DNA of 18,339 nucleotides from CAYNSB01 sp964399625 (lineage in GTDB: Bacteria; Planctomycetota; Phycisphaerae; Phycisphaerales; UBA1924): positions 1 to 18,339 of the forward strand of contig CAYNSB010000061.1 of assembly GCA_964399625.1 (NCBI GenBank). The letters are read 5' to 3'. This document shows positions 6,941 to 14,642 of the stretch, one piece after another. Position 1 is the first letter of the stretch. Every line of letters starts with the position of its first letter. The notes under the pieces were generated by a model. That model saw only the letters and a program-made list of their open reading frames with translations. It made no database searches and was not told the DNA's origin. A program made the position numbers and the translations under genes.

Positions 6941-6949
6941 GCCGATCCG

Positions 6950-8050
6950 ATGCAAACGCAACCAAGGCCAATCCTTCGCGTGGAAGACCTCGCGGTTTCG
7001 TTCGCGAGCGGGCCGGGCTCGCGCGTGCAAGCGGTGGATGGCGTGCGCCTGTCGCTCTATCCCGCGCAGACCCTCGCTGTCGTGGGCGAGTCCGGATGCG
7101 GCAAGAGCGTCACGGCGCTCACCACACTGGGGCTGCTGCCCTCTCCGCCGGCGAGAGTGGATCGCGGACGGATCGAGTTCGCGCACGACCGCGAGGGCGA
7201 TGGGGCGATGAATCTCCTCGAGCTCTCGCCGCGCCAGCGCCGGGCGGTTCGTGGTGGGCGCATCGCCATGATCTTCCAGGAGCCTATGAGCTCGCTCAAT
7301 CCCGTGTTCACGATCGGCGAGCAACTGGAGGAAACGATCCGGGCCCACCAGTCCTGCACCCGAAGCGAGGCGCGCAGGCGCGCGGCCAGCGCCCTTACCG
7401 AGGTCGGCATCGCCGATGCCGCCCGTCGCCTCCGCCAGTATCCGCACGAGTTCTCCGGCGGCATGCGTCAGCGCGTGATGATCGCGATGGCCCTCGCCTG
7501 CGAGCCGTGCGTGCTTCTGGCCGACGAGCCCACGACCGCGCTGGACGTGACGGTCCAGGCCCAGATTCTCGATCTGCTGCGCGAGCTCCGCCGAACGCGC
7601 GGGCTCGCGATCATGCTCATCACGCACGCGATGGGAATCGTGGCACACTACGCGGACGTGGTCAGCGTCATGTACGCCGGGCGTGTCGTGGAATACGGCC
7701 GGGTCGCGGACGTGCTCGCCCGTCCCATGCACCCGTACACGCGGGCGCTGCTCGCGTGCATCCCCACACTGCGGGCGAGCCCGGGCCGTCTGCGGACCGT
7801 CGCCGAGGTCGTCGACGACGCCGCGGCATTTCGCCTCCGGGACGATCTGATCGCGTGGTGGCCCCGGCACGAACCGCCCTCGGAACTCGCTGGCACGCCG
7901 CCCCGCGATCGATACCGCCTGGTCGAGGCCGTGCCGGGCCGGTGGGTGGGCGTGTGGCGCACCGCCGGAGCAGGGGCGATCGCCGAGTCGTTCCCGCTGG
8001 TGCCACCGGAACCGTCGCGTGGCGCGCACGCGGCGGGCGCCGCCGGGTAG
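6950..8050 (+). CDS. ABC transporter ATP-binding protein, OppD/DppD type
   Basis: Cytoplasmic ATPase subunit for the upstream permease, 366 residues. Walker A GESGCGKS (46-53), Q-loop Gln110 in IFQEPMSSLNP, signature FSGGMRQR (168-175), Walker B VLLADEPTTALD (188-199), and switch His225 in ITHAMG. Most OppD proteins have ITHDLG, so the Asp after the switch His is Ala here. Residues 260-275 (HPYTRALLACIPTL) are the oligopeptide C-terminal motif. The usual DppD/OppD cysteine cluster that follows is absent, and the last 90 residues are divergent. The ATG at 6950 is 9 bp after the permease stop. A single ATPase gene next to a single permease gene is an incomplete Opp operon; the other subunits must be elsewhere or the transporter is a homodimer. 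Confidence 0.93.
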   Translation: MQTQPRPILRVEDLAVSFASGPGSRVQAVDGVRLSLYPAQTLAVVGESGCGKSVTALTTLGLLPSPPARVDRGRIEFAHDREGDGAMNLLELSPRQRRAVRGGRIAMIFQEPMSSLNPVFTIGEQLEETIRAHQSCTRSEARRRAASALTEVGIADAARRLRQYPHEFSGGMRQRVMIAMALACEPCVLLADEPTTALDVTVQAQILDLLRELRRTRGLAIMLITHAMGIVAHYADVVSVMYAGRVVEYGRVADVLARPMHPYTRALLACIPTLRASPGRLRTVAEVVDDAAAFRLRDDLIAWWPRHEPPSELAGTPPRDRYRLVEAVPGRWVGVWRTAGAGAIAESFPLVPPEPSRGAHAAGAAG

Positions 8051-8053
8051 CAT
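8048..8053 (+). promoter_or_regulatory. -10-like hexamer, leaderless start signature
   Basis: TAGCAT, 6 nt before the ATG at 8060 with the same GTCCGC spacer as at 4276-4281. It overlaps the ATPase stop codon. It may give the glycosyltransferase an internal start site. Confidence 0.35.
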
Positions 8054-8059
8054 GTCCGC

Positions 8060-9169
8060 ATGCGTGTGCTGATCCTGACCGACCCCCGCTTCGCGGTGGA
8101 CGAGCAACCGATGCTCTCTCGCCTCGAGGTTGGACTCGCGGACGAGGGGGTCCGCGTTGTGCACGCAGTCCCGCGGCGCGTCGCCTCGTGGGCCCACGCG
8201 CACGTCTTTACCCGCCAGGTCGAGTACGAAGATCGTGGCTCTTCGTGGAGCCTGCGCTGGCGTGTCGCACAGCTCGTGCGAGCACTGAGCGCGCTCGACG
8301 ATGAGCCCGCAGGCAAGATCGATGTCGTCCACGCCTGGGGCGAAGGCGCGTGGAGCACCGCGCTCGACCTGTCGGCCGCGCTGGGTGCGAGCGTCGTGCT
8401 GGAGGTCTGGCGACGCTCGTGCGTGGCGCCCGCGGCGGAACTGCGCCAGGCTCGTTCAGGCGAGGTCGCGCTCCTGACCTGCGAGCCCGCTCTCGAGCGG
8501 GCCCTGCGAGACGCCGGCACGATCGGCCCGGTGCGGACTGTGCCCTGGGGCGTTCACGCCGCGGGCAGCGCTCGCACGATCCTGACGCGGGAGCACGCGA
8601 CGTCCATCGTGCTCCTGGCCAGCGGGCGGGATCGTGCCGCGATCGACTCGGCCTTGACGGGCCTGTCCGCCGCGGCGCCGCACCTGGGCGACTTCCTCGT
8701 CTTCGCGGCGACCGAGGCGATCGAGCGGCCCGGGCTCTGGGCCCGCCTCAAGGAGCTGGGGCTTCTCGAGCGCGTCACGCTCATCCCGGACCTCGAGGCC
8801 CGGCGCGACTTGATGCTCGAGGCCGACATTCTGATCCTGCCCGAGGCGCTGGGCGAGCAACGCAGCACCACGCTCGACGCGATGGGACATTCGATGCTCG
8901 TGCTCGCCACAACCGACTCCGACTCGAGCGTGCTCAGCGAGGGTCGCACGGCCCGCCTTCTCGAGCGCAACGCGGCCCCCGCACGCTGGCGCGAGGTGCT
9001 CTGCTGGGCGATGGACCGCCCGGACGACGCACGCGATCTGGCGCGCTCGGCGTGGGAGTTCGTCCGCACGCAGCGCCGGGCCAGCGCCCACGTCGCGGGC
9101 GTGCTCAACGCGTACGACTGGCTCATCTCGACCGACGCGATCCCCCTCCGCGCCGGCGGCGATCGCTGA
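8060..9169 (+). CDS. GT4-like (GT-B fold) glycosyltransferase
   Basis: 369 residues, probably cytoplasmic. The N-terminus MRVLILTDPRF and the following 'EVGLADEGVRVVHAVP' fit the first Rossmann-like domain of GT-B enzymes, and 'DVVHAWGEGAWSTALDLSA' (88-106) is typical of GT4 proteins. VPWGVH (161-166) corresponds to the domain linker. The donor-binding half includes DILILPEALGEQRSTTLDAM (256-275), a variant of the E-x7-E region. GT4 enzymes transfer sugars from nucleotide-sugars to envelope lipids, polysaccharides or small molecules; acceptor and donor cannot be deduced. The gene is 9 bp downstream of the ABC ATPase, so it may be co-transcribed. A small perfect hairpin follows at 9181-9200. 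Confidence 0.7.
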   Translation: MRVLILTDPRFAVDEQPMLSRLEVGLADEGVRVVHAVPRRVASWAHAHVFTRQVEYEDRGSSWSLRWRVAQLVRALSALDDEPAGKIDVVHAWGEGAWSTALDLSAALGASVVLEVWRRSCVAPAAELRQARSGEVALLTCEPALERALRDAGTIGPVRTVPWGVHAAGSARTILTREHATSIVLLASGRDRAAIDSALTGLSAAAPHLGDFLVFAATEAIERPGLWARLKELGLLERVTLIPDLEARRDLMLEADILILPEALGEQRSTTLDAMGHSMLVLATTDSDSSVLSEGRTARLLERNAAPARWREVLCWAMDRPDDARDLARSAWEFVRTQRRASAHVAGVLNAYDWLISTDAIPLRAGGDR

Positions 9170-9180
9170 GGCGTCCGAGA

Positions 9181-9200
9181 ATGGGCGTATCGACGCCCAT
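9181..9200 (+). terminator. Hairpin after glycosyltransferase gene
   Basis: ATGGGCGT (9181-9188) and ACGCCCAT (9193-9200) form a perfect 8-bp stem with loop ATCG, 12 nt after the glycosyltransferase stop. There is no U-tract, so it is a weak terminator candidate. The rest of 9201-9375 shows no gene. Confidence 0.45.
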
Positions 9201-9375
9201 CTATGCGACTCATAACGACAATCCCGGGCCGCCACCGCCAATTCGCCTTGATCTTTCGAGTGGAACTGGAGAACCTGCAGAAAAGGGCGCGGCGCGAGAT
9301 GTGCGCAAGCACGCGCAGGGAGCGGGTCCACGTCGGCCCGCGCATCCGCATGTGCCGGGCCCAGGGAGGGATCGC

Positions 9376-10131
9376 ATGATCCTGTCTGGTCTGGTTGTGG
9401 CGGCGGCGGCAATGACCGCGGCCGCGGGCCCGGATGATGTCGCGCGCGACGCCGTCGCTCAATGGCCCGTCGCCAAAGCGTCCACGGGCGCGGCGCTCGG
9501 GCTCGATGATCCGCATCGCGCCGATATCAACGGAAAGCTCTGGGTCGGGCGTCCCGTCATCGGCGGCGTCGAGACCGGCGACAAGTCCACGGCCCACGCC
9601 AACGAGTACGGCGCGTACGACGCACGCAACGCCCGCGTCTATGTGTGCGTTCCCGGGCTCTTCCCGTTCCAGTCGGGCCTCGTCGCCGCGATCGATCCGT
9701 TCCAGAAGCAGAACGATCGCTCGGGCCTCCGCTCCAACTGGAGCGACCCGTACAAGAACGCGAACAAGAAGCTCCAGGATCGCCTGGAGGACGCGCGCCA
9801 GGCGTGGCTGAAGGACAACGGGTACACCGGCGGCGTGCGCACGTTTGTGAACGATGCCACGCTCTTCAAGCCGCCCGCGAGCGACAAGAAGCAGTCCGAC
9901 GCGAGCGGGCAGATCGAGCCCCGCGCGACCTTCCAGGTCACCCCCGAGGTTGCGCGCAAGGCGCGCCCGTTCCGCGTCGAGGCGTACGAGCGCGTGCCCG
10001 TCAGGGCCGGCGACCTGCGCACCGCCGGGGCGGTGGGCGATCGCATCTCGGTTCCGCTGGGCGCCCGCGCGGGCACGGCCCAGGCCCTCAAGGGCGAGCC
10101 CACGACGCCCACGGTCACCGCGTCGCGCTAA
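9376..10131 (+). CDS. Secreted protein of unknown function
   Basis: 251 residues. The ATG at 9376 is preceded by AGGGAGGG with 5 nt spacing and opens a signal peptide (ILSGLVVAAAAMTAAAG), so export is likely. I do not recognise the mature protein. It contains an aromatic patch (YVCVPGLFPFQSGLVAAIDP, about 92-111), a charged helical stretch (NANKKLQDRLEDARQAWLKD, about 131-150), and a Lys/Asp-rich segment near 170-180. It then has 'FQVTPEVARKARPFRVEAYERVPVR', which looks beta-rich. There is one Cys (about residue 94) and no catalytic motif is visible. It stands alone, with a hairpin on each side, so it is probably monocistronic. A planctomycete lineage-specific envelope protein is the best description. 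Confidence 0.7.
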   Translation: MILSGLVVAAAAMTAAAGPDDVARDAVAQWPVAKASTGAALGLDDPHRADINGKLWVGRPVIGGVETGDKSTAHANEYGAYDARNARVYVCVPGLFPFQSGLVAAIDPFQKQNDRSGLRSNWSDPYKNANKKLQDRLEDARQAWLKDNGYTGGVRTFVNDATLFKPPASDKKQSDASGQIEPRATFQVTPEVARKARPFRVEAYERVPVRAGDLRTAGAVGDRISVPLGARAGTAQALKGEPTTPTVTASR

Positions 10132-10251
10132 GTCGATTGGTTCACGCGCGGCGACGTCCTGACGGGCGGGGAGGATGTCGGCACGCGCGAGATTCGGACC
10201 CGGAGGGGTGAGGTGGTGGGGGCGGTCGCAGGCGGAGAGAGAACCCCCTTG

Positions 10252-10283
10252 CAAGGCCCGTGGCGAACTCGCCGCGGGCCTTG
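10252..10283 (+). terminator. Strong 14-bp hairpin upstream of xseA
   Basis: CAAGGCCCGTGGCG (10252-10265) pairs with CGCCGCGGGCCTTG (10270-10283) through 14 bp with one G-U pair and a 4-nt loop. It lies 120 bp after the secreted-protein stop and 35 bp before xseA. There is a short T-run (CTTT) after the stem and no long U-tract. It probably ends the upstream transcript, but a leader function for xseA is possible. Confidence 0.65.
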
Positions 10284-10317
10284 TGCCTTTGGACGTTGCG
10301 GCGTGCTTCAATACCCC

Positions 10318-11814
10318 ATGACCGGACGCCTGCCCTTCGATCCCAAGAAGATGGCCGCGGCCAAGCCGCGAGCGACGGAGAGTGCCCCCGCGCCCAAAGC
10401 ATCCGATGCCCCGATCACCGTCTCGCAACTCGCGGGCCGGATCGGCAGCGCCATCGCAGCGGGGCTCCCCGATCGTGTTCGCGTCATCGGGCAGGTCTCG
10501 GGCTTTCGCGAGCGCACGCACTGGTACTTCGACCTGAAGGACGCCGAGTCGATCGTCAACTGCGTCGTCTTCGCGAGCGCGGCCAAGCGCATCCGCTTCA
10601 CGCCGACGATCGGGCAGGAGGTCGTGCTCAGCGGGCGTGTGGAGTTCTACGGCAAGCAGGGGCGCGTCACGCTCATCGCCGATCGCGTGGAGCCCGTGGG
10701 CGCCGGGGCGCTGGACATCGCCTTTCGCCGACTCGTCGAGGAGATCCGGGCGCTGGGATGGTTCGACGATTCCCGCAAGCGCCCCATGCCCGCCTTCCCT
10801 CAGCGCGTCGCGATCGTGACCAGCCGTACGGGCGCAGCGTTGCAGGACGTGCTCGACACGCTGCGGCGCCGCAGCCCCTGGGTTGACGTGCTGCTGCTCG
10901 ATGCCCGCGTGCAGGGCGAGGGCGCGGCACAGGAAGTCGCTGATGCCATCTCCTGGCTCGGGGCGCACTACCAGCGCCTTGCGATCGATGCGATTCTCGT
11001 CACGCGCGGCGGCGGCTCGATGGAGGACCTTTGGGCGTTCAACGAGCGCATCGTTGCCGAGGCGATCGTGCGATCACCGGTCGCGGTCATTGCCGCGATC
11101 GGGCACGAGACGGACACGACCATCGCCGAATTGGTCGCGGATCTCCGCTGCGCCACGCCCACCCAAGCCGCGATGCGGCTGGCACCCGATCGTGCCGCCC
11201 TCCTTGATCAGCTGTCTTCGCTCCAGTCGCACCTTCGTGCCGCGATCGCGCGCACGACCGATCGCTCGCGCGACCTTGACCAGCTCGCGCGACACCTCAA
11301 ACTTGCGATGGTCGCTCGCCTGCGCGAGCGCGTTCGCGACATTGAAGAATTGTCCTCGCGTCTTGAGCGTCAGCGGCCTGTGGCCGTCCTTGCCTCGCGG
11401 CGTGCGCGTCTGGATCGCGCGGGCGATCGACTGAACGTCGCCGCGCGTGCCGCCGTTGAGCGTCATGATCTCCGCGCTCTGGATCATCGCCTGCGTGCGA
11501 GCCTCGCGATTCGCGTGCAGCAGGAGCGCTCGCGGTTCGAGGCGATCGCCCGCCAGTTGGACGCCGTCGGCCCGCAGCGCGTCCTTGCTCGGGGCTTTTC
11601 CTACACGCGGCGCGAAGACGGAACGCTCGTTCGCTCGCGTGCCGATGCGCGCCCGGGCGATCGCCTGCTCACCCGGGTTTCCGATGGCGACGTTCGCTCC
11701 ATCGTCGATGGGTCCGCGCCCTCGCGCGTCCGCGAGGCAAGTTCGTCACCTCGCCCGCAGGTGTCCTCGGGCGATGAGCCGCCCCAGTTGGACCTCTTCG
11801 CCGCGGATCGGTAG
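10318..11814 (+). CDS. xseA: Exodeoxyribonuclease VII large subunit
   Basis: Catalytic subunit of exonuclease VII, which degrades single-stranded DNA from both ends and works with several XseB copies. 498 residues. After a 30-residue Ala/Pro-rich tail comes the OB-fold DNA-binding domain (32-128, with VRVIGQVSGFRERTHWYFDL and VVFASAAKRIRF). The nuclease domain starts near 150: RVAIVTSRTGAALQDVL (163-179), GGGSMEDLWAFNE (231-243), IGHETDTT (261-268), DLRCATPTQAA (275-285). A long basic coiled coil (about 290-430) ends at VLARGFSYTR near 438-447. Residues beyond about 465 are a disordered Ser/Pro tail. The ATG at 10318 lacks a clear Shine-Dalgarno; the internal ATG at 10351 is an alternative. 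xseB follows after 74 bp. Confidence 0.96.
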   Translation: MTGRLPFDPKKMAAAKPRATESAPAPKASDAPITVSQLAGRIGSAIAAGLPDRVRVIGQVSGFRERTHWYFDLKDAESIVNCVVFASAAKRIRFTPTIGQEVVLSGRVEFYGKQGRVTLIADRVEPVGAGALDIAFRRLVEEIRALGWFDDSRKRPMPAFPQRVAIVTSRTGAALQDVLDTLRRRSPWVDVLLLDARVQGEGAAQEVADAISWLGAHYQRLAIDAILVTRGGGSMEDLWAFNERIVAEAIVRSPVAVIAAIGHETDTTIAELVADLRCATPTQAAMRLAPDRAALLDQLSSLQSHLRAAIARTTDRSRDLDQLARHLKLAMVARLRERVRDIEELSSRLERQRPVAVLASRRARLDRAGDRLNVAARAAVERHDLRALDHRLRASLAIRVQQERSRFEAIARQLDAVGPQRVLARGFSYTRREDGTLVRSRADARPGDRLLTRVSDGDVRSIVDGSAPSRVREASSSPRPQVSSGDEPPQLDLFAADR

Positions 11815-11877
11815 GCTTGGGCGCGACGATCCTCGGCCGAGCACCTTCAACCGCCGGCCCCTCTCGCCACGCACCCC

Positions 11878-11881
11878 GGAG
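11878..11881 (+). promoter_or_regulatory. Ribosome binding site of xseB (decides GTG start)
   Basis: GGAG with 7-nt spacing to the GTG at 11889. An in-frame TTG at 11817 lies upstream, but its extra residues match nothing in XseB. Confidence 0.6.
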
Positions 11882-11888
11882 CCGCACC

Positions 11889-12221
11889 GTGAGCGCTGCA
11901 CGTCCCAAGCCCAATCCCGCCCCCGGGGGCACTCCCGACGACATCGATTTCGAGAAGGCCATCGAGCAGGTCGAGAAGATCATCCAGCGCATCGAGTCGG
12001 GCGAGGTGGGCCTCGAGAAATCGATCGCGGAATACGAGCGTGGGGCGGCCCTGATCAAGCGCTGCCGAGAGGTACTGGACCGAGCGGAGCAGAAGGTTCA
12101 GGACCTGACGAGCCAGATGCACTCGGGCGGTTCGGGTGGGGGTGGGGGCGAGGGCGGGCGCCGTTCTGCCAAGCCGGATCGCCCTCCAGCCGATGAAGAG
12201 GCGGAGGAGTCCCCCTTCTGA
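11889..12221 (+). CDS. xseB: Exodeoxyribonuclease VII small subunit
   Basis: 110 residues. The core (about 18-70) is the XseB helical hairpin: IDFEKAIEQVEKIIQRIESG, then VGLEKSIAEYERGAALIKRC and a helix 'EVLDRAEQKVQDL'. XseB forms a cap over the XseA coiled coils and is needed for nuclease function. The C-terminus is unusual: a Gly-rich linker and an acidic tail (PADEEAEESPF) make it longer than the usual 75-85 residues. The last base of its TGA stop is the first base of the prepilin peptidase ATG at 12221, which suggests translational coupling. Confidence 0.95.
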   Translation: MSAARPKPNPAPGGTPDDIDFEKAIEQVEKIIQRIESGEVGLEKSIAEYERGAALIKRCREVLDRAEQKVQDLTSQMHSGGSGGGGGEGGRRSAKPDRPPADEEAEESPF

Positions 12222-13570
12222 TGCAGACGTATGAGTGGGCGATGCTCGGGCTGAAGCTCACGTGGGCATTGTTCTGCTTCGCGTACGGGGCCTGCGTCGG
12301 CTCGCTGACCAACGTGATCGTCTATCGGATGCCCCTGGGGCAGAGCATTGTCACGCCGCCCTCGCGATGTCCCAAGTGCCAGACACGCCTGAGCTGGAAG
12401 GACAACATCCCCGTGCTCGGATGGCTCGCGCTGAAGGGGCGCTGCCGCTATTGCAAGAACCCGATCTCCGCCGAGTACCCGATCGTCGAGGCGGTCGTCG
12501 GACTGCTGTTCGTTCTGTTCTATCTCGTGTGCTATGTCCTCCCGCCCCATGCGCGCCTGCTCGGCGTGGATTGGGGCGCGATTCGTCCGCAGTGGTTCGC
12601 GAACGAGGCGGCCCACACCTGGCCCACGTTCGTGGTGCTTCTCGTGCTCGTCGGCTCGCTCGTGGCGGCGACGCTGGTGGACGCCAAGACGAGCACGATC
12701 CCACTGCCCATCGTGTGGACGCCCACCGCGCTCGCGGTTGTCGCGCACACGGGGCACGCGGTGCTTGCCGAACGACGCGGTTGGCACCTGCACGCCGTGC
12801 AGGGCTGGTCGTGGGCGATTCCGTCTCCCGGGGCGGAGGGCTGGTCGTGGATCGGGCTGGCGTTAGGCGGCACGCTGGGGCTTGGCGTCGCGATGGCGCT
12901 CCTTTCCACGCGGCTCATCACGCGGAGCTTCGCCGACTACCAGCAGTGGGAGGAGCAGGCGCTCCAGCATGGCTCCGCAGCGCACGCCGCGACGGACGCC
13001 GCTGCCAAAGAGGCGACTTCGGCGAGCGCACCAGAACCCGCCGACGCCTCGGCTCCGGGAGCCGATCGACCTGAAGACCTGTGGATCATGTATCCGCACG
13101 CGAGGCGAGAGATGGTCAAGGAGCTCGCGTTCCTTTGCCCCATCGTTCTGGGCGCGATCGCCGGGTACAAGCTGGTGCCCGGCTGGGCCGGGTCTGCTCT
13201 TGCTCCGCTCTGGCTGCAGGTGCTCGCAGGCGTGCTTCTCGGATACCTGATTGGGGGCGGGATCGTGTGGGCCGTTCGAATCGTGGGCTCGTTGGCATTC
13301 GGCAAGGAGGCCATGGGGTTGGGGGATGTTCACCTCATGGCGGCCGTTGGGGCGTGCCTGGGCTGGATCGATGCCACAGTCGCCTTCTTTGCGGCGGCAT
13401 TCGTGGGATTGGGGTGGGTCATACTCGGCGCGGTCTTCGGCGGATCGCTCCGCCGAGCGATGCCCTACGGCCCGTACCTGGCGGTAGCCACGATCCTCGT
13501 GTTCCTCGCCAAGCCGCTCGTGGAGACGGCCCTCGCCGCCCTGACGCGTCAGCCGATCCACCTGCCGTAG
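12221..13570 (+). CDS. Type 4 prepilin peptidase (A24 family) with long internal insert
   Basis: Polytopic inner-membrane aspartic protease that cleaves, and often N-methylates, prepilins or pseudopilins of type IV pili and type II secretion. 449 residues against the usual 230-290. The N-terminal zinc/methylation domain has two Cys pairs, CPKC (50-53) and CRYC (75-78), within 'GSLTNVIVYRMP...CPKCQTRLSWKDNIPVLGWL'. The first catalytic Asp is probably Asp154 in TLVDAKTSTIP. The second is Asp369 in the GxGD motif MGLGDVHLMAAVGA (365-378). Between the two lie about 200 residues, including an Ala/Pro/Glu-rich hydrophilic stretch (about 240-290), where the standard enzyme has a short loop. No pilin genes are adjacent. 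The ATG overlaps the xseB stop by 1 nt; GGAGGAG at 12203-12209 lies 11 nt upstream. Confidence 0.92.
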   Translation: MQTYEWAMLGLKLTWALFCFAYGACVGSLTNVIVYRMPLGQSIVTPPSRCPKCQTRLSWKDNIPVLGWLALKGRCRYCKNPISAEYPIVEAVVGLLFVLFYLVCYVLPPHARLLGVDWGAIRPQWFANEAAHTWPTFVVLLVLVGSLVAATLVDAKTSTIPLPIVWTPTALAVVAHTGHAVLAERRGWHLHAVQGWSWAIPSPGAEGWSWIGLALGGTLGLGVAMALLSTRLITRSFADYQQWEEQALQHGSAAHAATDAAAKEATSASAPEPADASAPGADRPEDLWIMYPHARREMVKELAFLCPIVLGAIAGYKLVPGWAGSALAPLWLQVLAGVLLGYLIGGGIVWAVRIVGSLAFGKEAMGLGDVHLMAAVGACLGWIDATVAFFAAAFVGLGWVILGAVFGGSLRRAMPYGPYLAVATILVFLAKPLVETALAALTRQPIHLP

Positions 13571-13672
13571 CGGTGGAATGCCCGAGGGGAATTCCTGTCG
13601 GTTGGCGAACCTGGGCAAGCCTTCGCCTGTCGGCGTGGACGATCACAAACGTGTCGTTAGACTTGCGGCTGA

Positions 13673-13690
13673 ATCGGCCTCAATGCCGAT
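13673..13690. promoter_or_regulatory. Inverted repeat and -10-like box upstream of OmpA-like gene
   Basis: ATCGGC (13673-13678) and GCCGAT (13685-13690) form a perfect 6-bp inverted repeat with a 6-nt spacer. A -10-like GATACT (13688-13693) overlaps its right arm. TTGCGG at 13663-13668 is a poor -35 with a 19-bp spacer. This may be the promoter of the gene at 13766. Confidence 0.3.
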
Positions 13691-13765
13691 ACTACCTCCT
13701 GCACGCGGTTCTTGGGGCGGAGCCCCTGGGCGTAGCAGGGTCCTCGCAGATACGGAGAAGCACGG

Positions 13766-14440
13766 ATGATCGGAGCGATGCGACTGGGCGTCCGCCTTGT
13801 CGGGGTGGCGCTGCTGGCGGGCGTGATCGGCATGGGCGGCTGCAAGAACGTCTCGAAGTCTGAGTACGACCTGATTCGGACGGAGAATGACGAGCTCAGG
13901 GGGAAGCTCTCCGAGGAGCAGAAGGCGCGCCAGGAACTTGAGTCGCGCAACGCCTCCCTCGAGCAGGAGAACCGCGACTTCGCCGCGCTCAACGCGGGCA
14001 AGGGCACGGGCCCTGCCGGCGCCAAGGGCAGCCCCAACCTCGGGTTCGAGAACGGGGACGGCGTGAGCAGCTTCCAGCGCGGCAGCGACGTGGTTGTCGA
14101 GGTCGCCGGCGATGTGCTCTTCGACTCGGGCTCCGCGACGCTCAAGGGGAGCGCGAAGAAGACACTCGACAAGGTGGCGAGCGTGATCAAGAGCCGCTAC
14201 TCGGGCAACGTGATCCGCGTCGAGGGGTACACCGACTCCGATCCGCTCGTGAAGACCAAGGAGAAGTGGCAGAACAACGAGCGCCTCTCCGGCGAGCGTG
14301 CCCTCGCGGTCGAGCAGTATCTCGGCTCGAAGGGAATCTCCAAGAGCCAGATCTACTACGCGGGCTTTGGCGCTGCACGCCCCAAGAGCAGCAAGAAGGA
14401 AAGCCGGCGCGTCGAGATCGTGATCCTCGGCAAGAACTGA
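13766..14440 (+). CDS. OmpA/Pal-like peptidoglycan-binding lipoprotein
   Basis: 224 residues. The signal peptide ends at a lipobox-like MGGC with Cys26; Met at -3 is less usual. Residues 30-75 are a charged coiled coil, followed by a Gly-rich linker (77-95). Residues 108-222 form an OmpA C-terminal domain: DVLFDSGSATLKGSAKKTLD (116-135), VEGYTDSDP (152-160) and NNERLSGERALAVEQYL (170-186). Asp157 and Arg178 match the Asp and Arg that bind diaminopimelate in OmpA-like domains. The protein probably ties an envelope membrane to the cell wall, like Pal. GGAG 8 nt before the ATG at 13766 supports this start. A strong intrinsic terminator follows. Confidence 0.9.
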   Translation: MIGAMRLGVRLVGVALLAGVIGMGGCKNVSKSEYDLIRTENDELRGKLSEEQKARQELESRNASLEQENRDFAALNAGKGTGPAGAKGSPNLGFENGDGVSSFQRGSDVVVEVAGDVLFDSGSATLKGSAKKTLDKVASVIKSRYSGNVIRVEGYTDSDPLVKTKEKWQNNERLSGERALAVEQYLGSKGISKSQIYYAGFGAARPKSSKKESRRVEIVILGKN

Positions 14441-14467
14441 TCAGATCGGACAACGAAGATCGATTCG

Positions 14468-14502
14468 CACGGGCGGCCTTTCGGTCGCCCGTGTCTGTTT
14501 TT
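14468..14502 (+). terminator. Rho-independent terminator after OmpA-like gene
   Basis: CACGGGCGGCC (14468-14478) pairs with GGTCGCCCGTG (14483-14493) through 11 bp with one G-U pair, loop TTTC, then TCTGTTTTT. This is the only classic stem plus U-tract in the window. Confidence 0.92.
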
Positions 14503-14568
14503 GGCTTTGCTGCCGAGCATCATTCCGTCTGAATCCGCCCCACAGGAGCGCTCGAACGCAGCGGTAAC

Positions 14569-14590
14569 GCACGATCCACTTCGATCGTGC
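14569..14590. promoter_or_regulatory. Inverted repeat upstream of FAS1 gene
   Basis: GCACGATC (14569-14576) and GATCGTGC (14583-14590) form a perfect 8-bp inverted repeat with a 6-nt spacer, 53 bp before the FAS1 start codon. It could be an operator or an mRNA leader hairpin. Confidence 0.35.
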
Positions 14591-14642
14591 CGGCGGCGGG
14601 GAACGCCTTCACACATCGATATATCCCCTTTCCGGAGGTTTC

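Noticed and set aside
6299..8332. Minus-strand open frame of about 677 codons
   Set aside because: Antisense to the ABC permease and ATPase, whose motifs are intact on the plus strand.
9170..9375. Extra gene or earlier start (ATG 9181) for the secreted protein
   Set aside because: The translated stretch is Pro/Arg-rich with no signal or family match, ATG 9181 falls inside a hairpin, and ATG 9376 has both a good ribosome binding site and a signal peptide.
8554..10968. Minus-strand open frame of about 804 codons
   Set aside because: Antisense to the glycosyltransferase, the secreted protein and xseA. Composition is that of a shadow frame and no motif is present.
13597..13645. Short direct repeat CCTGTCGG after the prepilin peptidase gene
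   Set aside because: Two 8-bp copies in GC-rich DNA with no further structure; likely chance.
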